DNA of 64,000 bases, from NCBI GenBank assembly GCA_013288685.1, contig JABDBM010000004.1, forward strand, positions 1 through 64,000, in the 5' to 3' direction. A program made the translations under genes and the position numbers. Below, in pieces: positions 34,957-44,036 of the stretch. The number at the start of each line of letters is the position of its first letter. Positions within the stretch are counted from its first letter, which is position 1. The notes under the pieces are model-generated. The model did not search any database, was not told where the DNA came from, and saw only the letters and a program-made list of their open reading frames with translations. The stretch comes from Bacteroidota bacterium. Its GTDB lineage: Bacteria > Bacteroidota > Bacteroidia > Sphingobacteriales > Sphingobacteriaceae.

Positions 34957-35847
34957 CTACACATCACAAATATGTATCGCTTTTCTTAACGACTCAATCT
35001 TGTCTGGATTTTTGGGTACAAATTCCTGGCCAACATACCCTTTATAGCCCGTTGCCACAATGGCACGCATTACAGCCGGGTAATGCAACTCCTGTGTATC
35101 GTCAATTTCATGACGGCCCGGGATTCCCCCGGTATGATAATGCGCAATGTACTGGTGATAATCAGTAATGTTTCTAACAATGTCGCCTTCCATTATCTGC
35201 ATGTGATAAATATCGAAAAGCAGCTTAAAGTTTTCGGAACCTAAACGTTTGGCCAGCTCAACGCCCCATTCAACACGGTTACACTGGTAATCTTTATGGT
35301 CAATTTTGCTGTTTAGCAACTCCATACACAATACAACATTGTGTTTTTCGGCTAAGGCCACCAACGGCTTCAGGCCTGCCGCACAGTTGTTCCAGGCGGT
35401 TTCGTCATCTTTTCCACGTTTGCTGCCGCTAAAACAAATCAGGTTTTTATACCCGTTTTTTTCCACCAGCGGTATCATTTCGGTATAGCTTTTCTGCAGC
35501 CTTTCGTGAAACTCGGTATCTCCAAAACCATCTGTCAAATTAATTTCAGCGCCATTGCACATGGACGAGTACATGCCAAATTTTTGCAGTACCGGCCAGT
35601 CCTTAGGACCGCATAAATCGACGCCGGTTATACCGATTTCTTTTGATACAGCACACAATTCGCCCAATGTTAAATTGTTATAGCACCAGGGCGACACCGA
35701 ATGATTTATATTGCCTTTAAGCCTGTCGGTCATTTTTTCTTTAGCTTCTTCTTTAGTAAATGAGGAGAGCATACCGCCTGCAGTAATTGCAGCGGTACCA
35801 GCAACAATGTTCCTGATTGCCGACCTCCGGTTTTGTTTATTGGTCAT
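34957..35847 (-). CDS. Hydroxypyruvate isomerase-like TIM barrel, exported
   Basis: The 296-aa protein begins with a TAT-like signal (NRRSAIRNIVAGTAAITAGG). The barrel follows the hydroxypyruvate isomerase/xylose isomerase-like family: VVLCMELLNSKIDHKDYQ carries the first metal-ligand Glu, KLLFDIYHMQ the Asp, AHYHTGGIPGRHEI the His and VGQEFVPK the final Glu. True cytoplasmic hydroxypyruvate isomerases lack a signal peptide, so this exported version probably acts on a keto-sugar. It lies 11 bp downstream of the nucleoside-permease-like MFS gene. Confidence 0.82.
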   Translation of the reverse strand: MTNKQNRRSAIRNIVAGTAAITAGGMLSSFTKEEAKEKMTDRLKGNINHSVSPWCYNNLTLGELCAVSKEIGITGVDLCGPKDWPVLQKFGMYSSMCNGAEINLTDGFGDTEFHERLQKSYTEMIPLVEKNGYKNLICFSGSKRGKDDETAWNNCAAGLKPLVALAEKHNVVLCMELLNSKIDHKDYQCNRVEWGVELAKRLGSENFKLLFDIYHMQIMEGDIVRNITDYHQYIAHYHTGGIPGRHEIDDTQELHYPAVMRAIVATGYKGYVGQEFVPKNPDKIESLRKAIHICDV

Positions 35848-35858
35848 AATTAGGTGGT

Positions 35859-37172
35859 TTATATTTCTACTTGTGCAGAAGGCTCTTCAATATCCAACCC
35901 CGGTTTTGCTGCGGTGTTGTTGGTATCCTTAAAAAACAAAAGGAATAATAATAATACGGCTACAGCAATTCCGCCGGGTATTAACCAAATGGACTGCCAG
36001 TTATGCGTGGTTGGGGATGTTTTCCAATGATCAACAACTGATCCCGCAATAGTAAAGCCAATAAGCATCCCCACTCCGTAAGTTGCTAGCGTTATAAAAC
36101 CCTGTGCGGCGCTTTTGAAACGTTCGCCAGCAACTCGATCTGTATATATTTGGCCAGTCACAAAGAAAAAATCGTAACAGATGCCGTGCAAAACAATACC
36201 TCCTATAAACATCCAGTAATTGTTGCCCACATCGCCATAGGCAAAAAAAGCATACCGTATTGCCCAAGCAAGCATGCCCGCAGCCAACATTTTTTTAACA
36301 CCCAGCCTAACAAAGAAAATGGGCATTAAAATCATAAAAGCCAATTCAGAAACCTGCCCCCATGACATTTTTCTCGCCGCTTCGACCATTCCAACCTCGT
36401 TAAAAAACGAATTAGTAACATTATAGTAAAATGCAAGTGGGATACAGATAGCTATTGAGGCTATAAAAAACACGAGATACGATCTCTTTTTTAGTAGGCC
36501 TATCGATTCAAGACCAACTATATCTGCAAAAGAAGTTTTTTGACCCTTTTTCGCCGGAGGGGTTTCGGGAAGAAAAAAACTTAAAACAAACAGAAGAAGT
36601 GAAGCTATACCAGCCATCCGGAAAGTAAGGACCAGTCCTCCACCTCTTAAATAATTGGCCAGCGTATTGCCGATTACCGATTCAAAATCAGGGTTTAGTT
36701 TACCACCGTGCTCCCAACCAAGCCACCCAATAACATATGCAGCTACTATCCAACCAAATGTCCCCAGCCAGCGAATGGACGGAAACTCCCTGCTCGGGTT
36801 TTTCATTTGCTTGAACGCTACTGAATTAACCAATGCCAGTGTGGGCATGTAAAGTATCATGTAAGCCAGCATTATTGGATAGAACGCGCCGAAATTTTTC
36901 AACGTCGTAATGTACAATAGTAAAATCCCCCCGACCAAATGAAGTATCCCTAAGACTCTTTGCGCCGAAAAATACCTATCAGCAATTAAGCCAATAATAA
37001 AAGGAGCAATGATAGCTCCCCATGATTGCGTTGCATAAGCGCCTGCATTTTGAATATCGTTTGTATGCAGGTTATTAATTAAGTATGTACCCATGGTAAC
37101 AAACCATGCCCCCCAGATAAAAAACTCCAGGAACATCATTACTGAGAGCTTGGTGCGGATACCTGCTGTCAT
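35859..37172 (-). CDS. MFS permease, nucleoside:H+ symporter (NupG-like) family
   Basis: The 437-aa protein has about twelve hydrophobic segments and the start typical of the Nuc_H_symport family: KLSVMMFLEFFIWGAWFVTMGTYL, followed by IGLIADRYFSAQRVLG as the cytoplasmic loop 2-3 motif. Members recognised by name transport nucleosides, but in Bacteroidota this family is frequently placed beside sugar isomerase and Gfo/Idh/MocA genes and is thought to import sugars. Its location between cytochrome c and two TIM-barrel genes supports uptake of a pathway product. It is 17 bp from the cytochrome gene. Confidence 0.88.
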   Translation of the reverse strand: MTAGIRTKLSVMMFLEFFIWGAWFVTMGTYLINNLHTNDIQNAGAYATQSWGAIIAPFIIGLIADRYFSAQRVLGILHLVGGILLLYITTLKNFGAFYPIMLAYMILYMPTLALVNSVAFKQMKNPSREFPSIRWLGTFGWIVAAYVIGWLGWEHGGKLNPDFESVIGNTLANYLRGGGLVLTFRMAGIASLLLFVLSFFLPETPPAKKGQKTSFADIVGLESIGLLKKRSYLVFFIASIAICIPLAFYYNVTNSFFNEVGMVEAARKMSWGQVSELAFMILMPIFFVRLGVKKMLAAGMLAWAIRYAFFAYGDVGNNYWMFIGGIVLHGICYDFFFVTGQIYTDRVAGERFKSAAQGFITLATYGVGMLIGFTIAGSVVDHWKTSPTTHNWQSIWLIPGGIAVAVLLLFLLFFKDTNNTAAKPGLDIEEPSAQVEI

Positions 37173-37189
37173 GGTTTGTTATTTAAAGA

Positions 37190-37624
37190 TTATTTTTTCA
37201 ACGATAAAACATAGGTTACCATTTCTTTTACGTCAGCCGGCTTTAACTGCGGGTGAGGCGCCATTGGTATCGATCCCCAGTGACCACTTCCGCCCTTAAT
37301 TACTTTGGCTACTAAAGTATCAACGTTCGAAGCGGTAGGCGGATATTTGGCAGCTATGTCAACCAAAGCAGGACCAACAACTTTCGTATCTTTTTTATGA
37401 CAAGTATTGCAATCAGAAGCAGCCATCAGCTTCGCTCCGGGTGCATCGGCCGTTGCGGTCGATTCTGTGCCGGTTTTATTGGCATTGGTATCGGCATTTG
37501 ATTCGGCTGCCTTAGCGGTCTGGTTAGCCGCCCCAGGCGTATCCGTGCTGTTTCCTGTTTTTGAACTGCCGCCACAAGCGGTAATTACTGCGCTTATACA
37601 CAGCACTATGAAAACTTTTTTCAT
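37190..37624 (-). CDS. Cytochrome c lipoprotein, single haem
   Basis: The 144-aa protein has a lipobox (VITAC, Cys17), then a flexible Ala/Thr/Asn linker to about residue 65, and one class I haem domain. The haem motif is CNTCH (Cys72, Cys75, His76) and the probable axial methionine is in SIPMAPHP. It would be anchored to a membrane leaflet on the periplasmic side. Encoded in the same operon as three GMC dehydrogenases and two subunit-3-like proteins, it is the natural electron acceptor for them, in place of the multi-haem subunit of proteobacterial FAD-dependent dehydrogenases. Confidence 0.9.
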   Translation of the reverse strand: MKKVFIVLCISAVITACGGSSKTGNSTDTPGAANQTAKAAESNADTNANKTGTESTATADAPGAKLMAASDCNTCHKKDTKVVGPALVDIAAKYPPTASNVDTLVAKVIKGGSGHWGSIPMAPHPQLKPADVKEMVTYVLSLKK

Positions 37625-37719
37625 GAGGTGAATTTTGATTGATATGTAAACTTATTAAGCCGCAATTTATATATTTTGTTCGTTTTTTTCTTCTAAAAGT
37701 AAAAAAGGTCATTTCGGTT

Positions 37720-37800
37720 ATTGAGTCATTTGGTCATTAAGTCATTGGTTGTTGGGATACGCTTTTTAAATGCCCCTACAATGACTCAATGACCAATGAC
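37720..37800. repeat. TCATTGGTCATTAAG phrase repeat with inverted counterpart
   Basis: ATTGAGTCATT (37720-37730) pairs with AATGACTCAAT (37780-37790), and GTCATTGGT (37741-37749) with ACCAATGAC (37792-37800). The tract ends a few bases from the stop of the MFS gene to its right. It is the same vocabulary as 33,786-33,900. Confidence 0.75.
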
Positions 37801-37804
37801 AACG

Positions 37805-39082
37805 TTATACTGCGGCTACTTCCTGTATCGGGGTGGCTTTCCTGCCACGCATATAAACAACCAGACCTATAAAAGCAATAACCAAGCCAATAGGAATATA
37901 CGATGTAAGGTGTAAAACGTCAATACCTGCACCGGCCTTAGCTTGTGTATAGGCGGCTTCTAACGCGCTACCCGGCGCTGCTGTTACCGCATTATCAAGG
38001 GTTGTGCCGCCAGGTAACTTGCCGGCAACAATGCTATCAATATATTTACCCATATAAATGGTGTAAAGCGATACCGCAAACATGCCTGCGCCACCCATCA
38101 GATTTAAACCGATTGCCCCTGTTTTAGGAAGGTTTGTATTAACAAAACCCAGCATAGTTGGCCAGAAGTAACAAACGCCAATCCCAAAAACAATAGCATC
38201 AACAAAAACATTACCGGTACCTGTATAAAGTAAATACAAACCAATAGCCGCTATAGTTGCTGATATTAGTAACAGTACCTGAGGCGGAAATTTTGTTAAA
38301 ACAGGTTTTGCCAAACCGCGGCCAAGCACCATAATACCCGATGTAGCTGTAACGATAAGAATAGGATTTCCGATATTTTTTAATAATACCGGCACCCATT
38401 GTTCGGTATACAATTCAGTAATTGCTGTACCACACATGCAAACAAACATGAAGATAAACAACGGAGATGCAAGCGCTTTGTACATTCCACCCATTGATAC
38501 TCCTGAAGAAACACGTTCGGTAACAGGGAATTCTAATTTCGAAAACAGGTAACCATAAATTAAAGTTGGAATGAGCATGGTCCCAACCTGTATTTGCCAG
38601 CTTAAATTATATTTGCCGAATAACAATACGATTAAAGTACCGATGAAGATACCGCCAGGGAACCAAAGGTGAAAATGGTTAAGCTTGGTGGTTTTACTTT
38701 CGGGGTATAAAGTTGTTACCAGTGGGTTACAAGCGGCTTCAACCGTGCCGTTGGCTATACCAATTGTTAAGGTTGATATAAAAAGTGTCCAAAATCCGCC
38801 GGCAAATATGGTTAGTAATATACCTGTAAGGTGAAACAGAAATGCCAATACCAATAAGCGTTTCATGCCGATAATATCTACAACAATACCGCCAATTACC
38901 ACTGCTATAGGGAAACCCCAAAAGGCAGTAGCAGTTATCAATCCCAGCTGTGTGGCATCTAAATGAAATTGGGTTCCAAGGTCACCCATGATCCCGGCGC
39001 GTATGCCAAATGAAAGTGATGTTACCAACAACGAAAGGCAGCTTGCCCTGAAGAGTTGTGTGCGGTTAATGGTGGATTGCAT
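37805..39082 (-). CDS. MFS transporter, sugar-porter-like (FHS/GlcP-like)
   Basis: The 425-aa protein has about twelve membrane segments. The segment GTVEAACNPLVTTLYPESKT followed by LNHFHLWFPGGI recalls the FucP/GlcP-like branch of the MFS, whose members import hexoses with protons. It is encoded between the cytochrome c gene and a TIM-barrel gene in the long operon, so uptake of the oxidised or cleaved sugar is a plausible role. Two different MFS permeases in the operon could separate uptake of the sugar and of the aglycone or keto-sugar. Confidence 0.85.
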   Translation of the reverse strand: MQSTINRTQLFRASCLSLLVTSLSFGIRAGIMGDLGTQFHLDATQLGLITATAFWGFPIAVVIGGIVVDIIGMKRLLVLAFLFHLTGILLTIFAGGFWTLFISTLTIGIANGTVEAACNPLVTTLYPESKTTKLNHFHLWFPGGIFIGTLIVLLFGKYNLSWQIQVGTMLIPTLIYGYLFSKLEFPVTERVSSGVSMGGMYKALASPLFIFMFVCMCGTAITELYTEQWVPVLLKNIGNPILIVTATSGIMVLGRGLAKPVLTKFPPQVLLLISATIAAIGLYLLYTGTGNVFVDAIVFGIGVCYFWPTMLGFVNTNLPKTGAIGLNLMGGAGMFAVSLYTIYMGKYIDSIVAGKLPGGTTLDNAVTAAPGSALEAAYTQAKAGAGIDVLHLTSYIPIGLVIAFIGLVVYMRGRKATPIQEVAAV

Positions 39083-39120
39083 TTTACTAATTTTAGGTTT
39101 ATTTAGTTTAATTTAATTGG

Positions 39121-39246
39121 TTTTTTTGTGATTACAGTGATTATTGGGGGGATTACAGTGATTTCTTTTGATTACGGTGATTAACTTGGGCGATTACTGC
39201 GATTAAGAAATCGGTGTAATCATTTTTTCAATCACTGTAATCCCCA
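39121..39246. repeat. GATTACAGTGATT 9-bp-period repeat with 16-bp perfect inverted repeat
   Basis: GATTACAGT/GATTACGGT/GATTACTGC-type words recur with nine-base spacing. GGGGATTACAGTGATT (39148-39163) is the exact complement of 39230-39245. On the leftward transcript the hairpin begins about nine bases after the TIM-barrel stop, preceded by a run of eight T. Confidence 0.8.
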
Positions 39247-39253
39247 AAAAAAA

Positions 39254-40309
39254 TTATTCAATACCAAGTGTCTTCCTGTTAAATGCATCGTCAGAGCCTG
39301 AGGCTGCAAAATCATCAAACGCTTTTTCGGTTACACGTATAATATGATCTTTTATAAATCCGGCGCCTTCTCTTGCACCATCTTCAGGATGTTTTAATGC
39401 GCATTCCCATTCCAGCACGGCCCATCCGGTGTAATTGTATTGCGTTAATTTACTAAAAATTCCTTTAAAATCAACCTGTCCATCGCCTAAGGAGCGGAAG
39501 CGCCCTGCGCGGTCAATCCAGTTTTGGTAACCGCCGTAAACACCCTGTTTCCCGGTAGGGTTAAACTCGGCATCCTTTACGTGGAACATTTTTATACGGT
39601 CGTGGTAATTATCTATGTATTCCAGGTAATTTAAGCATTGCAGCACAAAATGTGATGGATCAAACAAGATACAAGCGCGCTTGTGGTTGTTTACTTTTTC
39701 CAAAAACATCTCGAAGGTGATACCATCGTGCAAGTCCTCGCCAGGATGTATCTCGAAACAAAGGTCAATGCCGCATTCGTCATAAACATCCAAAATCGGC
39801 TTCCAGCGCTTTGCAAGTTCCTCAAAAGCAGTTTCAACAATGCCCGCAGGGCGTTGCGGCCACGGATAAACCATCGGCCAAAGCAAAGCGCCACTAAAGG
39901 TAACTGATGCATTTAATCCCAGGTTTTGAGATGCCTTTGCCGCATATTTTAATTGTTGTACGGCCCATTCCTGGCGGGCTTTGGGGTTGTTACGGTAAGC
40001 TTCGGGTGCAAAACCATCAAACAACTGATCGTAAACCGGGTTAACTGCTACCAACTGTCCTTGCAGGTGAGTTGATAGTTCGGTAATTTCCAAACCACAG
40101 GCATTTACCCTGGCCTTTAAATCATCAGCATAAGTTTTACTCTCCGCTGCTTTTTGCAGATCGATAAAACGGGCATCGAGTGTCGGTAATTGCACACCTT
40201 TGTATCCTAAGTCGGCCGCCCATTTACAAATGGACTCCAGACTGTTAAATGGCGCTTCGTCGCCTATAAATTGCGCTATAAATATTGCCGGTCCTTTAAT
40301 TGTTGTCAT
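39254..40309 (-). CDS. Cytoplasmic sugar phosphate isomerase/epimerase-like TIM barrel
   Basis: The 351-aa protein has no signal peptide, in contrast with the other three TIM barrels of the operon. Metal-site segments are LCFEIHPGEDLHDG, ILFDPSHFVLQ, KMFHVKDAEFNPTG and AVLEWECALKHPEDG. It is longer than the typical 290 residues because of extra loops around GKQGVYGGYQNWIDRAGRFRSLGDG. It lies next to the signal-less Gfo/Idh/MocA oxidoreductase (102 bp apart), so these two probably make up the cytoplasmic half of the pathway, acting on an imported keto-sugar. Confidence 0.87.
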   Translation of the reverse strand: MTTIKGPAIFIAQFIGDEAPFNSLESICKWAADLGYKGVQLPTLDARFIDLQKAAESKTYADDLKARVNACGLEITELSTHLQGQLVAVNPVYDQLFDGFAPEAYRNNPKARQEWAVQQLKYAAKASQNLGLNASVTFSGALLWPMVYPWPQRPAGIVETAFEELAKRWKPILDVYDECGIDLCFEIHPGEDLHDGITFEMFLEKVNNHKRACILFDPSHFVLQCLNYLEYIDNYHDRIKMFHVKDAEFNPTGKQGVYGGYQNWIDRAGRFRSLGDGQVDFKGIFSKLTQYNYTGWAVLEWECALKHPEDGAREGAGFIKDHIIRVTEKAFDDFAASGSDDAFNRKTLGIE

Positions 40310-40330
40310 GTTTTATTGGGTCATTAGTCC

Positions 40331-40402
40331 GAACTCGAATTTTTGGAATTTATCGAATTTCCGGAATTCTCTAAATTCCAAAAATTCATTAAATTCGAGT
40401 TC
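40331..40402. repeat. Strong inverted repeat (TCGAATTTnnGGAATT vocabulary)
   Basis: GAACTCGAATTT (40331-40342) pairs perfectly with 40391-40402 and TTTTTGGAATTTA (40340-40352) with TAAATTCCAAAAA (40372-40384), around a centre rich in GAATTTCCGGAATTC. It lies between the Gfo/Idh/MocA stop and the TIM-barrel start, within the operon. No ORF is present. Confidence 0.8.
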
Positions 40403-40411
40403 ATTTGCATA

Positions 40412-41581
40412 TTAAATTACGTAATCCGTCCATTTCTGGTCGCTGTTGTTTGATGCTACTACGTTTTCAATAAAGGCCATGCCTCTTATACCATCGTCAA
40501 CGCCGGGAAAATCCAGCCATTCCGGCTTTGGTTGTTCACCGTTTATTTTAGCCATCAGCGATAAAGCAAAGTTGCGGTACAGGTTACCAAATGCTTCCAG
40601 GTAACCTTCGGGGTGCCCGCCGGGAGTGCGGCAATTGTGTGTGGCGTATACCGATTCGCGGTCGCCATAGTTAACACCGGCCCGTAAAGTTTGCGCTGGT
40701 TTGTCGCCCCATTTTAAGGTTAGCGTATTTGGCTCCTGCTGTGCCCATTCCAAACTGCCATGTTCTCCATAAATGCGGATTTTCAGCGCATTTTCTTCGC
40801 CAACAGCAATTTGAGATGCGGTAAGTACGCCGGTAGCGTTATCTTCAAAGCGCAATAAAACAGCGCCGTCATCATCCAGCATACGGCCTTCAACCACTAC
40901 GTTTAATGATGCACTTAGCTGAGTTATTTTCAAGCCCGAAATATATTCAGCCAGGTGGGCTGCGTGGGTACCAATATCGCCCATGCAACCGCTTTTTCCT
41001 GATCTTTTAGGATCGGTACGCCAGGCTGCCTGTGCATTGCCTTCCCTTTCGGACAGCTTGCTTAACCAACCCTGTATGTACTCAACATATATTTTACGTA
41101 CTTTTCCCAATTCGCCTTTTTTAACAATCTCGCGCGCTTCCTTAACCAGCGGGTAACCCGAATAAGTATGTGTTAGCAACAACATCAGCCCGGTTTCTTC
41201 AACCTTTTGTTTCAGTTGTTTGGCTTCCTCAAGTGTAAAGGTGATGGGTTTTTCAATAACAACATTAAAGCCATTATCTAAAGCCATCATAGCGGGCGCA
41301 AAGTGTGCGAAGTTTGGGGTAACGATGGTCACAAAATCCATCCTTTTGTCAGCTGGCATTTTTGCCTCGGCGCTGATCATATCTTCGTAATTGGTATAAG
41401 TCCGGTCGCTATCTAAAAAAAGGATATGACCGCTTTCAATAGCCGTTTCTTTATGTATGCTTAGTGCACCGCATACCAGTTCAATCTGCCCGTCCATATT
41501 GGCAGCAATACGGTGGATAGCGCCTATAAACGCATCTTTCCCCCCGCCTATCATCCCCATGCGGAGTTTTCTGTGAGACAT
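40412..41581 (-). CDS. Cytoplasmic Gfo/Idh/MocA-family oxidoreductase
   Basis: The 389-aa protein has an N-terminal Rossmann fold (RMGMIGGGKDAFIGAIHR) and the family motif EKPIT near residue 120, then the C-terminal substrate domain with GCMGDIGTHAAHLAEY carrying the usual catalytic Asp/His pair. It has no signal peptide and so has access to cytoplasmic NAD(P). In described 3-keto-sugar pathways an enzyme of this type reduces the 3-keto-sugar back to the sugar. That is the most likely role here. It lies between a subunit-3-like gene and the signal-less TIM barrel. Confidence 0.9.
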   Translation of the reverse strand: MSHRKLRMGMIGGGKDAFIGAIHRIAANMDGQIELVCGALSIHKETAIESGHILFLDSDRTYTNYEDMISAEAKMPADKRMDFVTIVTPNFAHFAPAMMALDNGFNVVIEKPITFTLEEAKQLKQKVEETGLMLLLTHTYSGYPLVKEAREIVKKGELGKVRKIYVEYIQGWLSKLSEREGNAQAAWRTDPKRSGKSGCMGDIGTHAAHLAEYISGLKITQLSASLNVVVEGRMLDDDGAVLLRFEDNATGVLTASQIAVGEENALKIRIYGEHGSLEWAQQEPNTLTLKWGDKPAQTLRAGVNYGDRESVYATHNCRTPGGHPEGYLEAFGNLYRNFALSLMAKINGEQPKPEWLDFPGVDDGIRGMAFIENVVASNNSDQKWTDYVI

Positions 41582-41582
41582 G

Positions 41583-41734
41583 TTTTGTAGTAGTTATAAG
41601 TTAAAAATGTTATAAGCGTTGTAATAAGTTGTAGTTGTTATAAGAGTTGTAAAGGTTATAAAAGTCAAAATGCTGTTAAACATCTACAACCCCTACAACC
41701 TTTAAACTATTGCAACTTCCTTTAATTTTCAATC
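41583..41734. repeat. GTTATAAG/GTTGTAA phrase repeat
   Basis: Words GTTATAAGTT, GTTATAAGCGTT, GTTGTAATAAGTTGTA, GTTATAAGAGTTGTAAAGGTTATAA recur at about 10 bp spacing across 41590-41665, followed by complementary CTACAACCCCTACAACC at 41683-41700. The same vocabulary is found at 50,171-50,290. No ORF is visible. Confidence 0.7.
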
Positions 41735-42355
41735 TTAGGTCGCCCAGGCTTTGTCACCTTTTTTGTAAGGTACATCTCCGTCATAACGACCGGGGATTGC
41801 TACATACCGCAGGGCCTTGGTAGCGCCAATTTCTGATGTGAAGTAACCCAGCAGCGTTAATTCTTTCATCATTCTGAAATAATGGTTTGGCATCTCTGGT
41901 CCTTTGTAGTCTGCTTCGCCTTTATGTTTTGCAGCGTCGTCGGCCAGTGTTTTATTTTTTTGCGTGGTATAGTCCTTTTGCTCTTTATCCAGGGCAACCA
42001 GTAATGCAGTGCGTTTATCGGCAGTAAGGTCCATGAATTTACCGCCAGCCTGCTTTTGCGCAGCATCGTTAAGCTTGGTAAGGCCTTCCATAAACACTTT
42101 CTGATCCGCAGGAGTGTAGCAATCGCGTACCATAACGCCCATAAAAGCACCTACGTTAGCAGCTTTTGCGCCCGGCGAACTGGTGGTTGGGAGTATAGTA
42201 TCGGCAACCTCATTTAAAAAAGCCACATTATCCGGCTGAAACAAGTCGGCTACCTGTGATGAGGTTGATTTACATCCCGAAATAAAAAACTCGGCGCCTA
42301 TTACAGCACCTCCCATTATCAGGGCAACCCTACTTATGGCGTCTCTTCTATTCAT
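41735..42355 (-). CDS. Gluconate 2-dehydrogenase subunit 3-like small subunit
   Basis: The 206-aa protein starts MNRRDAISRVALIMGG, a TAT-type signal, which runs into a lipobox-like FISGC at about residue 28, so it may be a TAT lipoprotein. The mature part matches the gluconate 2-dehydrogenase subunit 3 family: FLNEVADTILPTTSSPGAKAANVGAF and MVRDCYTPADQKVF. In FAD-dependent glucose/glucoside dehydrogenases this subunit escorts the flavoprotein through the TAT system. It is one of two in the operon, separated from the GMC pair by an exported Gfo/Idh/MocA gene. Confidence 0.87.
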   Translation of the reverse strand: MNRRDAISRVALIMGGAVIGAEFFISGCKSTSSQVADLFQPDNVAFLNEVADTILPTTSSPGAKAANVGAFMGVMVRDCYTPADQKVFMEGLTKLNDAAQKQAGGKFMDLTADKRTALLVALDKEQKDYTTQKNKTLADDAAKHKGEADYKGPEMPNHYFRMMKELTLLGYFTSEIGATKALRYVAIPGRYDGDVPYKKGDKAWAT

Positions 42356-42371
42356 TTTATTTATTGGTTTT

Positions 42372-42480
42372 ATTATTTACTGAGTGATTGACTGATTTAT
42401 TGGGCTTTGAATTACTGAATCATACACGCTAAGTTATTTCAAACTTAATCAATAATTTAATAATTCAAACACCCAATAAT
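42372..42480. repeat. TGATTGACTGATTTATTG phrase with inverted repeat
   Basis: TTATTGGGCTTTGAATTA (42397-42414) is complementary, with a small internal difference, to TAATTCAAACACCCAATAA (42461-42479). GAGTGATTGACTGATTTATTG gives the direct-repeat part. The tract lies between the exported Gfo/Idh/MocA stop and the small-subunit start; no ORF is seen. Confidence 0.65.
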
Positions 42481-42490
42481 TATTTCAAAA

Positions 42491-43918
42491 TTATATGGTC
42501 CAGCCTTCGCGATACTTACGTTTTACAAATTGGTTAACATCGTCAAAGTTTGTTATTTTCATGGCATTGTTATCCCATAATAACTTAATCCTGCCGCCTT
42601 TAAGGTCGTGACCGCGTACAGCAAGATTAGCCATTAATAAAGCCTCGGTTAACGGACCAGCCACGTCAAACGACGAACTTAGCTCGGTATTACCATACCC
42701 CGCAATACAACCCTCTACCCATTGCGCATAGTGTCCGTTAGCGCCGCCCGGAACACGCGCCCATTTTTGCGGGGCCTTTGCATCCTTAGTAAGATTGGTT
42801 GGTAACAGGGTAGCCGCATCAGAATAGGTACTGGCATACATTTTACCTTTTGTACCAATAAACAGCGTACCGTTACCACCTTCTCCGCCAAAATTTTCAT
42901 TTGCGCCTAATTCTTCAGGACGCTCTGGCTGAATACCACCATCCATCCAATGTAAAGTAACGTCGCCTTTTGTTTTATCGGTTTTAGGGAAAGTTAATGT
43001 AATATGGCTCGACGGCGGACAGCTTTCAGGGAAATGTCCTTCTTTAAATTCATCAACGTAAACACTGCCCACGCTTGCCTGTACGTCTTTGGCATATTTT
43101 ATACCCAGTACCCTGAATGGAGCTTCAACCAGGTGACAACCCATATCGCCAAGGGCGCCCGTTCCGTAATCCCACCATCCGCGCCAGTTAAACGGCACTA
43201 ATTTATCTATGTAATCTTTTTTGGGAGCAGTACCTAACCACAGATCCCAGTCCAGTTCTTTCGGAATATTGGGTTGCGGTGCAGGCCAGGCAATGCCTTG
43301 TGGCCAAACCGGGCGGTTTGTCCAGCAATAAACGGTATGTACATCGCCTATCAGGTCGGCATCATACCATTCAGACATTAAGCGCGTTCCATCATTTGAG
43401 GCACCCTGGTTACCCATTTGGGTCACCACTTTATATTGTTTGGCTGCGGCAGTTAGTAAACGCGCTTCGGCAATATCATGGGTTAGTGGTTTTTGCACAT
43501 ATACGTGTTTGCCCAGTTGCATAGCATGATAGGCCACAATAGCGTGGGTATGATCGGGCGTTGAAACTGACACAGCATCAAAATTCTTTGATTCTTTATC
43601 AAACATTTCGCGCCAGTCTTTATAGTATTTCGCCTTAGGGAACCTGCCTACGGTTTTTGCAGCACGTCTTTCGTCAACATCGCACAAATAAGCAATGTTG
43701 GCTTTGCCGCTTTTATCAAAGTTGAAAATATCGCTTTCGCCTTTGCCACCAACACCCACGCTGGCAATAGTAAGGCGGTCGCTTGGTGCAATGTAGCCTT
43801 TACCGCCCAGCACAAAACGCGGAACGATCATGAAGCCGGCAGCGGCAACCGTACTTGTTTTTAAAAACTCCCTTCTGGAGGCGTTTGGTTTTTTATTATT
43901 ATCTTTTTCTTCGGCCAT
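42491..43918 (-). CDS. TAT-exported Gfo/Idh/MocA-family oxidoreductase
   Basis: The 475-aa protein carries a TAT signal after a short polar extension (NASRREFLKTSTVAAAGFMI, about residues 12-31). The Rossmann part has ASVGVGGKGESDIFN and the family motif is VQKPLTHD rather than EKP. The C-terminal half has GALGDMGCHLVEAPFRVLG. An exported member cannot use the cytoplasmic NAD pool and presumably carries tightly bound cofactor into the periplasm, as in GFOR- or GH109-like members, where the nucleotide is recycled within the catalytic cycle. It may catalyse a redox-neutral step on the oxidised glycoside. Confidence 0.88.
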   Translation of the reverse strand: MAEEKDNNKKPNASRREFLKTSTVAAAGFMIVPRFVLGGKGYIAPSDRLTIASVGVGGKGESDIFNFDKSGKANIAYLCDVDERRAAKTVGRFPKAKYYKDWREMFDKESKNFDAVSVSTPDHTHAIVAYHAMQLGKHVYVQKPLTHDIAEARLLTAAAKQYKVVTQMGNQGASNDGTRLMSEWYDADLIGDVHTVYCWTNRPVWPQGIAWPAPQPNIPKELDWDLWLGTAPKKDYIDKLVPFNWRGWWDYGTGALGDMGCHLVEAPFRVLGIKYAKDVQASVGSVYVDEFKEGHFPESCPPSSHITLTFPKTDKTKGDVTLHWMDGGIQPERPEELGANENFGGEGGNGTLFIGTKGKMYASTYSDAATLLPTNLTKDAKAPQKWARVPGGANGHYAQWVEGCIAGYGNTELSSSFDVAGPLTEALLMANLAVRGHDLKGGRIKLLWDNNAMKITNFDDVNQFVKRKYREGWTI

Positions 43919-43929
43919 TGTAATAGATA

Positions 43930-44036
43930 TAATTGGTTTGTTTGAGTTTGTTCGTCAGTTGGCAGTTTTCAGTTGGCAGTTCGCAAGGGCGTAGCTTTTT
44001 CCTGCCGCCAACTGCAAACCGCCCACTCCAAACTTA
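43930..44036. repeat. CAGTTGGCAGTT phrase repeat
   Basis: CAGTTGGCAGTT is present at 43956-43967 and 43970-43981, and complementary GCCAACTGCAAACCGCCC lies at 44007-44024. The tract fills the gap between the GMC stop and the exported Gfo/Idh/MocA start. The 45,757-45,820 gap uses the same words. Confidence 0.7.

Noticed and set aside
37190-37624. Cytochrome c as part of an unrelated respiratory module
   Set aside because: It is flanked on both sides by transporter and isomerase genes of the same operon, so a role with the GMC dehydrogenases is simpler.
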